NCBI GenBank assembly: GCA_026004775.1
Contig: BPJU01000014.1
Location: forward strand, 1-64,000
Reading direction: 5' to 3'
DNA from: Pirellulaceae bacterium
GTDB taxonomy: Bacteria > Planctomycetota > Planctomycetia > Pirellulales > Pirellulaceae
Length of the DNA stretch: 64,000 bases
The notes under the pieces are model-generated. The model ran no database searches. It saw nothing but the letters and a program-made list of their open reading frames with translations, and was not told the origin of the DNA. Numbering within the stretch: position 1 is the first letter of the stretch; every line of letters starts with the position of its first letter. A program made the position numbers and the translations under genes. Positions 52,749-60,867 of the stretch are shown in pieces.

Positions 52749-55700
52749 CACCCATTCTCTCACCGGAAGCCGCTTGCGGCACGAGCCGCACGTAGTCCAG
52801 TCCGAACATGTGTGCCGGCACAGCCTGCGGGTGCCGTCCGACGATCGTGACGCCCAGCCGATGCTCGCCCGCCTGAAGCTCCCTGGGCGGGAAGCTGAAC
52901 ACCCCGGTCGTGACGACATCCGGGTTGTTGAACAAGTCGATCGGCTCACCCAGAGGCACATCGTCCAGCGACAACTGAACGATCCCGTAGTCGCGGGCCC
53001 GGGTCATCACGACTTCCAGCACATACGTACCACTTTTTTCCACGGGTAGAGCCAACTGAAGTTGTGCACCCGGCCCGGCACCGGTCCACCACAATTGCCG
53101 GTCGCCACTCCAGCGATCCTTTGCAAACGGTTTCATGTCCTGGGGGGCCGCATTGCCGGCGCTCTTCGACAGAATCTTCAGGGACTCACCTTCCAAAGCC
53201 CCCGGTACGCGGCCGGTGCGCCGGTCGATCGGAGCCGATGGACCTCGCGGCGCCACCTGCACCGGGCTGGCCAAGTAAGCGATAAGATCGCGGATCTCCT
53301 CGAACGACATCTGATCCAGCAATTTGTCGGGCATCAGCGACAAGTCGGACAGTTCACGCTCGTCAATATCCGACTTGGCCAGCACGATAGTGTCGTTGAG
53401 TGTCCGCAGGGTGAGCGCATTGTCGTTTTCATCGTGGACGATGCCCGAATAGACGCGGCCGTCCACCGTGGTGATGATCGACATGCGATAGTCTTTGCCC
53501 AATACGGCGCTGGGATCAACGATATTTTCAAGGATGTAATCCAAGTCTGCCCGGTTTGATCCAGTGATATCCGGCCCGACTTTGCCCCCGTGCCCGAACA
53601 ACGTGTGACAGGAAGCACACGTGGTATCGAAAAGTCGCCGCCCGTTGCCGACGTTGGCTTGCTTGAGCACGTCGGGAGTAAGCTGGCGTTTGAGCTCCGC
53701 GATCCGCCGGCGTTTTTCAACCGGCGATTCCCGCACTTCGCCCCACACCTGCCGGATACGCTCCGCCAATTTCGGTTCATTGAGCGCCAGCAACTGCCGT
53801 ACATGGTAAGCGTGGACGTCCGTTCGAGGAACGATGCCTTGATCGACGGCATCGAGCAATCGCCGAGCGAATGCCGGACGGCTCGCTAACACCGTAACCG
53901 CATCCGCCCGCTCTTCCACGCTCAACTCCTTGTAACGGTTCAGCAACTCGTCCGGCGTCTTTTCGTCCGCCAGCGTCGCCAGTGCCTTGATCACCTCACG
54001 GCGCAGGTCCGCCTGTTCCAGTGCTCGATGTAAAGCAGCGGCTGCCTGCTGGTCGCGACCTCGCACCAGGATGGCCAATGCTCGCTGCCTTTCTTCCAGC
54101 GGGGCGGCACCATCGACCAGCACTTGGCGCAGTTTCGGAAAGATGCGACGGTCCCCGAAAATTACGGCTACCTGTTCGGCTAGCTGTTTTACTTGCGCAT
54201 CCTGTCCGGCCATGATCGCCTGGAAGGCTTCCGTCCAACTGTCCGGCATGGGCACCTCGACACGCCCCTCGAACGCACGCAGCATCTCCTCGAGAATCCG
54301 CTGCCTTTCCGTGGCCGAACCGGCCTGTGCCAGTCGCTGCACGACCAGCGGCAGACTTGCCGGTTCAGACGCAGCGCGGCGGATGATCCACCGCGCAATC
54401 GATTCGATACGGGCCTGAGCGGCCAGTCCCAGTGCTTCTTCCGGATTCTGCCCGACAAGCGGTTCCAGGGCGTACCACAGGAGTACCGGGATATTGGGGT
54501 CCGCACTGTCACCGGCATGTTGCAGCAGGCGGGCCAGGGTGGTCCAGCGCTGCTCGAGCGGGAGGCGCTGCATGGCACTGGCCAAATAGAGCCGCACGAC
54601 CGGCGACGGATCCGTGGCGGCCAGCCGCTCCAATGCTGCCAGCAATTCCGCGGAAACCTGCCGATCCTCGCACACCAACTGGATTGTCCAGGCCCGAATA
54701 TACTCTTGGGAGTCCGCCAGTAACTCCAGCGCCAATCGGTCATCTAACCCGCGCGTGCAGTGCAGAGCCCACAACGCACGCAGGCGGCGAGGAACGGTCG
54801 GCGCAGAACGCACCAGCGTCTGAAGCTCCGCGTAGCCGGCATCCGAGATGCCTCGCTCCTGCAAAATACGCCGCGCCGTTCGCACAAACCATTCGTTTTC
54901 GTGCGCCAATAGTTCGATAAGCCTCCGTTCATCCAGCGCCTGAAGATCGACACGCCGTGCCGGTGGCGTGCCGTAGCGGATTCGGTAAATGCGGCCATTC
55001 GTGCGGTCCCAAATCTCCGGATTCACCCGATGGCAGGCATTCCGGTCATACCAGTCGATCAGATACACCGAGCCGTCCGGCCCATACTTCAGATTGATTC
55101 CTCGAAACCACTTATCGTTGGCCAGCAGAAAATCGGCACCATGGTGGGCTACGAAACCCGAACCGCGGCGCTCCAGAATATCCTGGTTCACTCGGTTACC
55201 GTGGATATTGTTCATGAAAATGCGGTTCCGATAGGCTGCGGGCCAGTTGTCACCCAGGTAGATCATGGCTCCGCAGTGGGCATGCCCGCCGCCGGCCTGA
55301 GCCGTGGCGGGCGGCAGGTCCGGTTCATGGCCCCACCAGGCATGATCGGCAATATTACCGGCATAGTGCAAATGGTCCGCAATCGTGGTGATTTCCGCAT
55401 ACGCGTACCGGTCGAAATGGCGCCCCGCCTGGCGTTGGTAGCGAGCGCCTTGAATCACGTGATAAAGATGAGGAATGACACAGGCTGTGGCGAAGGCTTG
55501 CCCATGGTCGTCGAAGTCCACTCCCCACGGGTTGCTGGTGCCCCAGGCAAAAACTTCGAACTCGTGCCGCGTCGGATGATAGCGCCAAATCGCCGCATTC
55601 ATCGGAGTCCGCTCATCGTCCGGCGTCCCTGGCTTACCTACACGCGAATGCGTGAAGACCCCATGGCAGCCATACAACCAGCCGTCTGGCCCCCAGATGA

Positions 55701-57432
55701 ATGCGTTCAACGTTTCGTGCGTGTCCTGATAGCCAAATCCGTCCAGCAGCACCTGCGGCGGTCCGTCCGGACGATCGTCCCCGTCGCGATCCGGAAAGAA
55801 TAAAAGATAGGGAGCTGCGCCGACCCAAACCCCACCAAACCCGACCTCCAAGCCGCTCACCAGGTTCAGGCCTTCCGCAAACACTTTGCGCGTATCGGCC
55901 CGTCCGTCGCCGTCGCTGTCCTCCAGAATCACGATCCGATCACGACCTTCACCCTCCGGAGCACGAACCGGATAGGTAAAAGCCTCAGCCACCCACAACC
56001 TCCCGCGTTCGTCGATCGCCATGGCAACCGGTTGGTGGATCTGCGGCTCGGCAGCAAACACATCGACGACAAACCCTTCGGGGACCGTCATGTGGGCTGC
56101 TGCTTGTTGGGCCGATAGACCGGCAGCCATCGGGCGGAAGGGACGCGGTTGCGCCGCCTGATACTCGGCTTCGTCGACCGCGCGAACACGATGCACCAGC
56201 AGGTGGGCCCCTTTCATTCCGCCCACGACGATGTCCACCAGACCGTCACCATTGACGTCCGTTGCCGTGATTTGCCGTCCGACGCCGGCCTGGTCATCCA
56301 ATCGATATGGCACCCAATCGACTCCTTGGGCGCCGCGCACCAACCGGAACCAATACACCACGGCCGGTGCATCCCACATGGGACTTTGCCGGTGGTGAGA
56401 CCAAAAAGTCTTGCCGGTCACGATGTCCTTTAGACCGTCGCTGTCCACGTCCACCAGCGCCACGCTGTGCAGCTCGGTGAAGAGAACGCCGTAGCGATTT
56501 TCTTCGGGTTTCTGGCCCATGATCAGGTGGGGCTGAAACTCGATCCGCGCCCCCTCGTGGCGCTGCTCATACCAGGCCAATCCGTACGCGTGGGCATCGA
56601 GGCTGGTGATGACATCGTTATCGCCATCACCGTCCACATCGTAGGCATACATCTCCGCCCCGCCGGCCCGAGCGAACGCCACCGGATGCAACGTCCAGAG
56701 CGGATCCTGGTCAAGCGATTGCGGCTGTTCGAACCATCCATCTTTCATCAATATGTCGATCCGCCCATCGCCGTTGACGTCACCGGCTCCCAAGCCGTGG
56801 CCGAATCGCTCCGGGGCGATCTGCTGGCTGATACGGTGGAAACGCCACCGCTCGAACGGGCGGTCGGGATCCCACGTCGCGTAACCGAAGTAGCCACCAC
56901 TGGTACAGAGAAGCTCCGGCCGATCGTCGCCTACAATCTGTACCCACTGAGGAGCTTCATTGGCCACACTGTCGAGCACCTGGTATCGAGGCCAGGGTTG
57001 CTGCCAGCCGCCGGGACCTGGATTGCGAAAAACAATGGCCGGAGTACCCGGAAACCCCACAAACAAGATATCCGGCCAACCGTCCCGATCGAAATCATAC
57101 ACCCACGAAAAAAAGCTATCCGCGTATGCCTCGCGATTCTGAGCTAAAGCCGGATAAATCTCGAACTTCTCCTCCCAGCGGGGCCCCCGAAACCAGTATG
57201 GACCATATACAATGTCAGTGTACCCGTCGCGGTCCAGATCGCCGGCCGTAGCGCCTTCCGAATAATAAACGTCGGTCAGTTGGACGCGTTGGAATTCATG
57301 CAAAGTCCACTCGGCGGAACCCGGTTGCTGGGCCCCAAGAAAACGGGTTACCAGCAGGCCGAACACGAAAAAAGCTATTACGTCTGCCAGTTTCACCCCT
57401 CGATAGGAGCAACTCCTCGGGTTGTCTTGCAT
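52732..57432 (-). CDS. giant PVC-type dehydrogenase: FG-GAP, PQQ-like propeller, HEAT repeats, cytochrome c
   Basis: About 1566 residues with a signal anchor (VIAFFVFGLLVTRFLGAQQ). Domains in order: FG-GAP/VCBS blades (about 45-410; GDLDRDGYTDIVYGPYW, DFDRDGWPDILFVGF, DVDSDGLKDIVTGKTFW); a PVC membrane-bound dehydrogenase propeller (about 445-870; VPEGFVVDVFAAEPQIHQP, IWGPDGWLYGCHGVFTHS, AHCGAMIYLGDNWPAAYRN, YLIDWYDRNACH); HEAT-like repeats (about 870-1250); and a cytochrome c domain with CASCH near residue 1272 and its heme-associated GPDITGSN. It continues DGRVYSGIVHDENDN and ends with a beta-rich ligand-binding-like module. Periplasmic oxidation of carbohydrates or alcohols with c-type electron transfer is the usual guess; the substrate is unknown. 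Confidence 0.9.
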   Translation of the reverse strand: MQDNPRSCSYRGVKLADVIAFFVFGLLVTRFLGAQQPGSAEWTLHEFQRVQLTDVYYSEGATAGDLDRDGYTDIVYGPYWFRGPRWEEKFEIYPALAQNREAYADSFFSWVYDFDRDGWPDILFVGFPGTPAIVFRNPGPGGWQQPWPRYQVLDSVANEAPQWVQIVGDDRPELLCTSGGYFGYATWDPDRPFERWRFHRISQQIAPERFGHGLGAGDVNGDGRIDILMKDGWFEQPQSLDQDPLWTLHPVAFARAGGAEMYAYDVDGDGDNDVITSLDAHAYGLAWYEQRHEGARIEFQPHLIMGQKPEENRYGVLFTELHSVALVDVDSDGLKDIVTGKTFWSHHRQSPMWDAPAVVYWFRLVRGAQGVDWVPYRLDDQAGVGRQITATDVNGDGLVDIVVGGMKGAHLLVHRVRAVDEAEYQAAQPRPFRPMAAGLSAQQAAAHMTVPEGFVVDVFAAEPQIHQPVAMAIDERGRLWVAEAFTYPVRAPEGEGRDRIVILEDSDGDGRADTRKVFAEGLNLVSGLEVGFGGVWVGAAPYLLFFPDRDGDDRPDGPPQVLLDGFGYQDTHETLNAFIWGPDGWLYGCHGVFTHSRVGKPGTPDDERTPMNAAIWRYHPTRHEFEVFAWGTSNPWGVDFDDHGQAFATACVIPHLYHVIQGARYQRQAGRHFDRYAYAEITTIADHLHYAGNIADHAWWGHEPDLPPATAQAGGGHAHCGAMIYLGDNWPAAYRNRIFMNNIHGNRVNQDILERRGSGFVAHHGADFLLANDKWFRGINLKYGPDGSVYLIDWYDRNACHRVNPEIWDRTNGRIYRIRYGTPPARRVDLQALDERRLIELLAHENEWFVRTARRILQERGISDAGYAELQTLVRSAPTVPRRLRALWALHCTRGLDDRLALELLADSQEYIRAWTIQLVCEDRQVSAELLAALERLAATDPSPVVRLYLASAMQRLPLEQRWTTLARLLQHAGDSADPNIPVLLWYALEPLVGQNPEEALGLAAQARIESIARWIIRRAASEPASLPLVVQRLAQAGSATERQRILEEMLRAFEGRVEVPMPDSWTEAFQAIMAGQDAQVKQLAEQVAVIFGDRRIFPKLRQVLVDGAAPLEERQRALAILVRGRDQQAAAALHRALEQADLRREVIKALATLADEKTPDELLNRYKELSVEERADAVTVLASRPAFARRLLDAVDQGIVPRTDVHAYHVRQLLALNEPKLAERIRQVWGEVRESPVEKRRRIAELKRQLTPDVLKQANVGNGRRLFDTTCASCHTLFGHGGKVGPDITGSNRADLDYILENIVDPSAVLGKDYRMSIITTVDGRVYSGIVHDENDNALTLRTLNDTIVLAKSDIDERELSDLSLMPDKLLDQMSFEEIRDLIAYLASPVQVAPRGPSAPIDRRTGRVPGALEGESLKILSKSAGNAAPQDMKPFAKDRWSGDRQLWWTGAGPGAQLQLALPVEKSGTYVLEVVMTRARDYGIVQLSLDDVPLGEPIDLFNNPDVVTTGVFSFPPRELQAGEHRLGVTIVGRHPQAVPAHMFGLDYVRLVPQAASGERMGDADGK

Positions 57433-57567
57433 GGCGTCGGCCCTTTTGGCAAACAATCAAGCCCACAATCCAATAAAAAGCAAACTAAAACGTCGTCGAT
57501 TGCTTCAAACTAAATGGCTACCCGCCCTTCTGCAACCGGGAACTGGCTGGCCGTTCAGGAAAGTCGG

Positions 57568-58389
57568 TCAGGCGGCTCGATCGGTCCGCCTCAGGACAAA
57601 GACGGCATCCGAGAGCTCGTCGTTCAAGTCCAGCGGCTTATCCCACTCGTACCAGAAATCGAACACGTCACACAATTCCCAGGCCGCGGACGCTCGAAGC
57701 AGCCGCCGCACATCGTCCGCCGTGTAGATCCGCAAGCGGAATTCGTCCCGAAATCTACGGCAGCGGCGGGGGGTGCGGACCAGCAGACTGATCCGCAGCG
57801 ACTCGATGCGCTGCGCCCGGTTGGTTTCGATCACGCGCAACGTGTAACTGACGTGAAGCCTGCCGCGGCGGGCCGTCCACCGCTCGATACACTGCTCGTC
57901 GGCATCGGGAGGCAACAGATGGAAGCCCAGGATATACACGCCCCCCGGGCGAACGGCTCGAGCCACGCACTTCAAGTGCGCTCGAGCCTCGGCTTCGGAA
58001 AGCAAGTGGCGGAACGTGTTCATTGTACAATAGGCCGCATCCACGGCGGCTGGCACTGAAAAATCGGCCAAATCAGCAGCGAAAAAATGCGCCTTCAAGC
58101 CGTGTCGTTTCAGCCGCTTGGTGGCATAGGCGAGGGCATGCCGATTGTTGTCAAACGCCCAGACGCGATAACCTCGCCTGGCCAGAGCGAACACCAGGCG
58201 ACCGCTGCCACAGCCCGGCTCCAGCAGGCGGCGCACAGGCCCGATCGCATACCGTCGGAACGCTCGCTCGAAAAAACGCACTTCGCGGGCTGTCTCGTCC
58301 CGAAAAGCCAACTCGTAGTACTGCGGCAAGTCATACCAAGACGACTCTTGTAGCGGTTCTTTCATGCATTGTTCCGTCGCACCGACCAT
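57568..58389 (-). CDS. class I SAM-dependent methyltransferase
   Basis: 273 residues. The SAM motif VRRLLEPGCGSGRLVFALAR is clear, followed by GYRVWAFDNNRHALAYATKR (motif II acidic), HFFAADLADFSV, DAAYCTMNTFRHLLSEAEAR and AVRPGGVYILGFHL. The methyl acceptor is unknown. An ATG at 58365 (MKEPLQESSWYDL) is a shorter alternative start, and neither has a strong ribosome binding site. It is the last gene of a reverse-strand run with OsmC, ClC and MutS; the OsmC stop is 33 bases before its start. Confidence 0.85.
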   Translation of the reverse strand: MVGATEQCMKEPLQESSWYDLPQYYELAFRDETAREVRFFERAFRRYAIGPVRRLLEPGCGSGRLVFALARRGYRVWAFDNNRHALAYATKRLKRHGLKAHFFAADLADFSVPAAVDAAYCTMNTFRHLLSEAEARAHLKCVARAVRPGGVYILGFHLLPPDADEQCIERWTARRGRLHVSYTLRVIETNRAQRIESLRISLLVRTPRRCRRFRDEFRLRIYTADDVRRLLRASAAWELCDVFDFWYEWDKPLDLNDELSDAVFVLRRTDRAA

Positions 58390-58422
58390 TGCGGTTGACT
58401 GTCCGGTTCCTGCCTGCTGCGG

Positions 58423-58938
58423 CTAGGATGCCGGACGCAGCGATACCTGGACCTCGGGCGGATTGCGCAGCGTCTGAAAAATCACGCAATACCGTTCGGC
58501 TATTTCCAGCAGGCGGCGCTGTTGTTCTTCTGAAGCATTACTCGCGAGATTTACCCCAACGTCGATCCGCGGAATGCCGACCGGTACCGTACGATCCACC
58601 CCCAGTGTGCCGCGGAAATCGAAAAGGGCTTCCGCTTCGATCGAGCCGCGTTCGATGGCGATGCCCATCGCAGCGGCCACGGCACACAGCGTCACGCCCA
58701 GGCAGGCGACCAGAGCATCCAGCAGCATATTTCCCGAACAGGCCGACGGTTCGTCTCCGCCAGCCGCCAGATGCAGCGCCGAAAAAACCGCGCCGTGATC
58801 TGTTTCTACACGGCAGGCGATCTGTTGCGGCACCAAAACGCCACGCGATCGAAAACGGACCACCGCCCGGGATGGGTCATCACGATAGGCCTCTTTGAGT
58901 GGTTGTTGCCGGTCACGTAGTTGCTCGGGTCGAACCAT
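58423..58938 (-). CDS. OsmC family protein
   Basis: 171 residues. OsmC-fold proteins reduce organic hydroperoxides with paired cysteines. Here MLLDALVACLGVTLCAVAAA contains the helix with the conserved Cys at LVACLG, and a further Cys lies at CSGNM; the C-terminal EIAERYCVIFQTLRNPPEV carries the usual ECPVxxTL-like position as RYCVIFQTL. The acidic start PLKEAYRDDPSRA replaces the YHA-type opening of Ohr. Peroxidase activity is plausible. It starts six bases after the ClC gene stop on the same strand, so the two are probably co-transcribed. Confidence 0.88.
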   Translation of the reverse strand: MVRPEQLRDRQQPLKEAYRDDPSRAVVRFRSRGVLVPQQIACRVETDHGAVFSALHLAAGGDEPSACSGNMLLDALVACLGVTLCAVAAAMGIAIERGSIEAEALFDFRGTLGVDRTVPVGIPRIDVGVNLASNASEEQQRRLLEIAERYCVIFQTLRNPPEVQVSLRPAS

Positions 58939-58944
58939 CGTTTC

Positions 58945-60801
58945 TCATCCCTTCGTCTGTTCGTCCTGTTCTTTGCGGCGTGCCCATAAACGCCGATTGT
59001 ATGCGGAAATCAAATCTTTGTGGCGCAACATCCCTACCAGCCGCCCCTGGCGATCCACCACCGGCAGCTCGTCGACATTGATGGCAATGAATTTCCCGAG
59101 AGCCGAATTCAAATCCTCATCTTGTTCCAGCACCACAGCGGGTGACCGCATAATGTCGGCGGCGACCGCCAGCGGCCAGACCGTCTGATCATAGATGTAC
59201 GATCGCACGTCATCTGCCGAGAAAATACCCACGATCTGGCCGTTTCCGTCTACTACAGGAAAAACGTGTTGCTGGGTCGTAGTGAGTACCTGCATTACAT
59301 CGGCCAGTCGCAACGACACCGGGATTTGAACCGGAAGCTCAGTCGAGGAGCGAGCTTCGGCCACGCGCATGTCTTCCAGCAAATCGACGATGAATTCACC
59401 CCGATGGGCCGGCGAATCACGGCGAGTGGGAACCTGCTTGCGATAGAGTTTCCAGGGCAGGCATAGTACGAAGCATAAAGTAGACACGAACATACTGGGA
59501 AGCAGCAGCGCATAGTCCCCGGTCATCTCGGAGACCATGATGATGGTGGAAATGGGAGCATGACCGGCTCCGGCAAAAAAACCGGCCATCCCCACCAGGC
59601 CGAAAGCTTCCGGAGTGCGGATCCAATCCGGAAATTGCTCGTGAAAAAATTTCCCCACCGCCAGTCCCAGGCACCCCCCAATAACAATCGACGGACCAAA
59701 TACGCCACCGGAACCGCCCGAGCCGATTGACAGCGCCGTGGTGAGGATCTTCCCCAGAGCCACCGCAATCAGAACGCCGATGGCAACCGAGTGGGCGTCT
59801 TCCAGTCCCTTTTGAAGTACGCCGTAGCCCACGGATAATACGGACAAGACGGCCGGATCATCGAACGTGTAAAAAAGAGCCAAGCCCAAAGCGGCCGCCA
59901 AACCGGCCCCCACTGCCGGCTTCAACCAGTCGGGCAATCGCACGCGTTCGGCGAAAAAATCGTGAGTGCGATAGAAAACGGTGACATGCAAAATAACGCC
60001 CAACACCAGCACCAAAGCCAGCACGGCGTACGCGGCCAGTTCGGACAGTGAGTGCAACGGGTGGTGCAAGCCGGAGCCGAACAGAGGTACGAAACGCAGT
60101 TCCGGCGGCAGGACCAGGCAATAAACCGTGTAGGCGGTGATGGAGGCCATGGCGGCCGGCGGCAGGACGTCGGCTTCCAGATCTGAGCTGCTGTAGAGGA
60201 TCTCGGCCGCAAATAGGGCTCCGGCCAGCGGGGCCCGGAACACCGCACCCACACCCGCTCCCATCCCTGCTGCCAGCATGATGCGCCGGTCGCGCGCCGG
60301 CAGTCGCAACCAGGTGCCCATGAGCGACCCGAACCCGGCCCCGATTTGGGCGATCGGCCCTTCGCGCCCGCCCGATCCTCCCGTACCCAGGGTGATGGCC
60401 GAAGCGATGGTCTTTACGACCGGCACCAGGGGACGCAAGTAGCCTTTTTTCTGGTGGTAGGCCTCGATGGCGGCATCGGTACCGTGCCCAGCAGCCTCCG
60501 GCGCAAGGAGGTTGACAATGCCGCCGGCCAGCAGACCGCCTCCTGCGGCAACGACCACCAGCAGCCACGGAGAAAACTCGGCCTGCGGAGGTTGAAAAAA
60601 CTTAGCCTCGCCGCGCACTTCCAACGGATGGTACCCGGCCAAGCCATGCAATGCCACCGCGGTTACGGCAGCAACCGCCCACTGGAAGACGACGGCTCCT
60701 AATCCGGCGACACAGCCGATCAAAAGTGACAGGACGAGCCATTTGCTGGGAGTACGCAGATCCATTTTTGCCAGCCAACGGCCCAGTCGACTACCATTCA
60801 T
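58945..60801 (-). CDS. ClC-family chloride channel/transporter with C-terminal CBS pair
   Basis: 618 residues. The membrane domain shows GTGGSGGREGPIAQIGAGFG (selectivity motif with the gating Glu in GREGP), LAAGMGAGVGAVFRAPLAGA, IGSGGSGGVFGPSIVIGGCL (GxFxP motif) and LVGMAGFFAGAGHAPIS. Around residue 480 two CBS domains begin (LADVMQVLTTTQQHVFPVVD, IVGIFSADDVRSYIYDQ, AADIMRSPAVVLEQDED, LPVVDRQGRLVGMLRHKDLI), which sense nucleotides or ionic state. The gating Glu is kept, but the proton-Glu of antiporters cannot be located by eye, so channel versus exchanger is open. Confidence 0.93.
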   Translation of the reverse strand: MNGSRLGRWLAKMDLRTPSKWLVLSLLIGCVAGLGAVVFQWAVAAVTAVALHGLAGYHPLEVRGEAKFFQPPQAEFSPWLLVVVAAGGGLLAGGIVNLLAPEAAGHGTDAAIEAYHQKKGYLRPLVPVVKTIASAITLGTGGSGGREGPIAQIGAGFGSLMGTWLRLPARDRRIMLAAGMGAGVGAVFRAPLAGALFAAEILYSSSDLEADVLPPAAMASITAYTVYCLVLPPELRFVPLFGSGLHHPLHSLSELAAYAVLALVLVLGVILHVTVFYRTHDFFAERVRLPDWLKPAVGAGLAAALGLALFYTFDDPAVLSVLSVGYGVLQKGLEDAHSVAIGVLIAVALGKILTTALSIGSGGSGGVFGPSIVIGGCLGLAVGKFFHEQFPDWIRTPEAFGLVGMAGFFAGAGHAPISTIIMVSEMTGDYALLLPSMFVSTLCFVLCLPWKLYRKQVPTRRDSPAHRGEFIVDLLEDMRVAEARSSTELPVQIPVSLRLADVMQVLTTTQQHVFPVVDGNGQIVGIFSADDVRSYIYDQTVWPLAVAADIMRSPAVVLEQDEDLNSALGKFIAINVDELPVVDRQGRLVGMLRHKDLISAYNRRLWARRKEQDEQTKG

Positions 60802-60867
60802 TTTTTCCTCGTATCTTACGCGTACCTACTACGTGTCTTACTTGCACCTACTACTCATCCCGAATTG

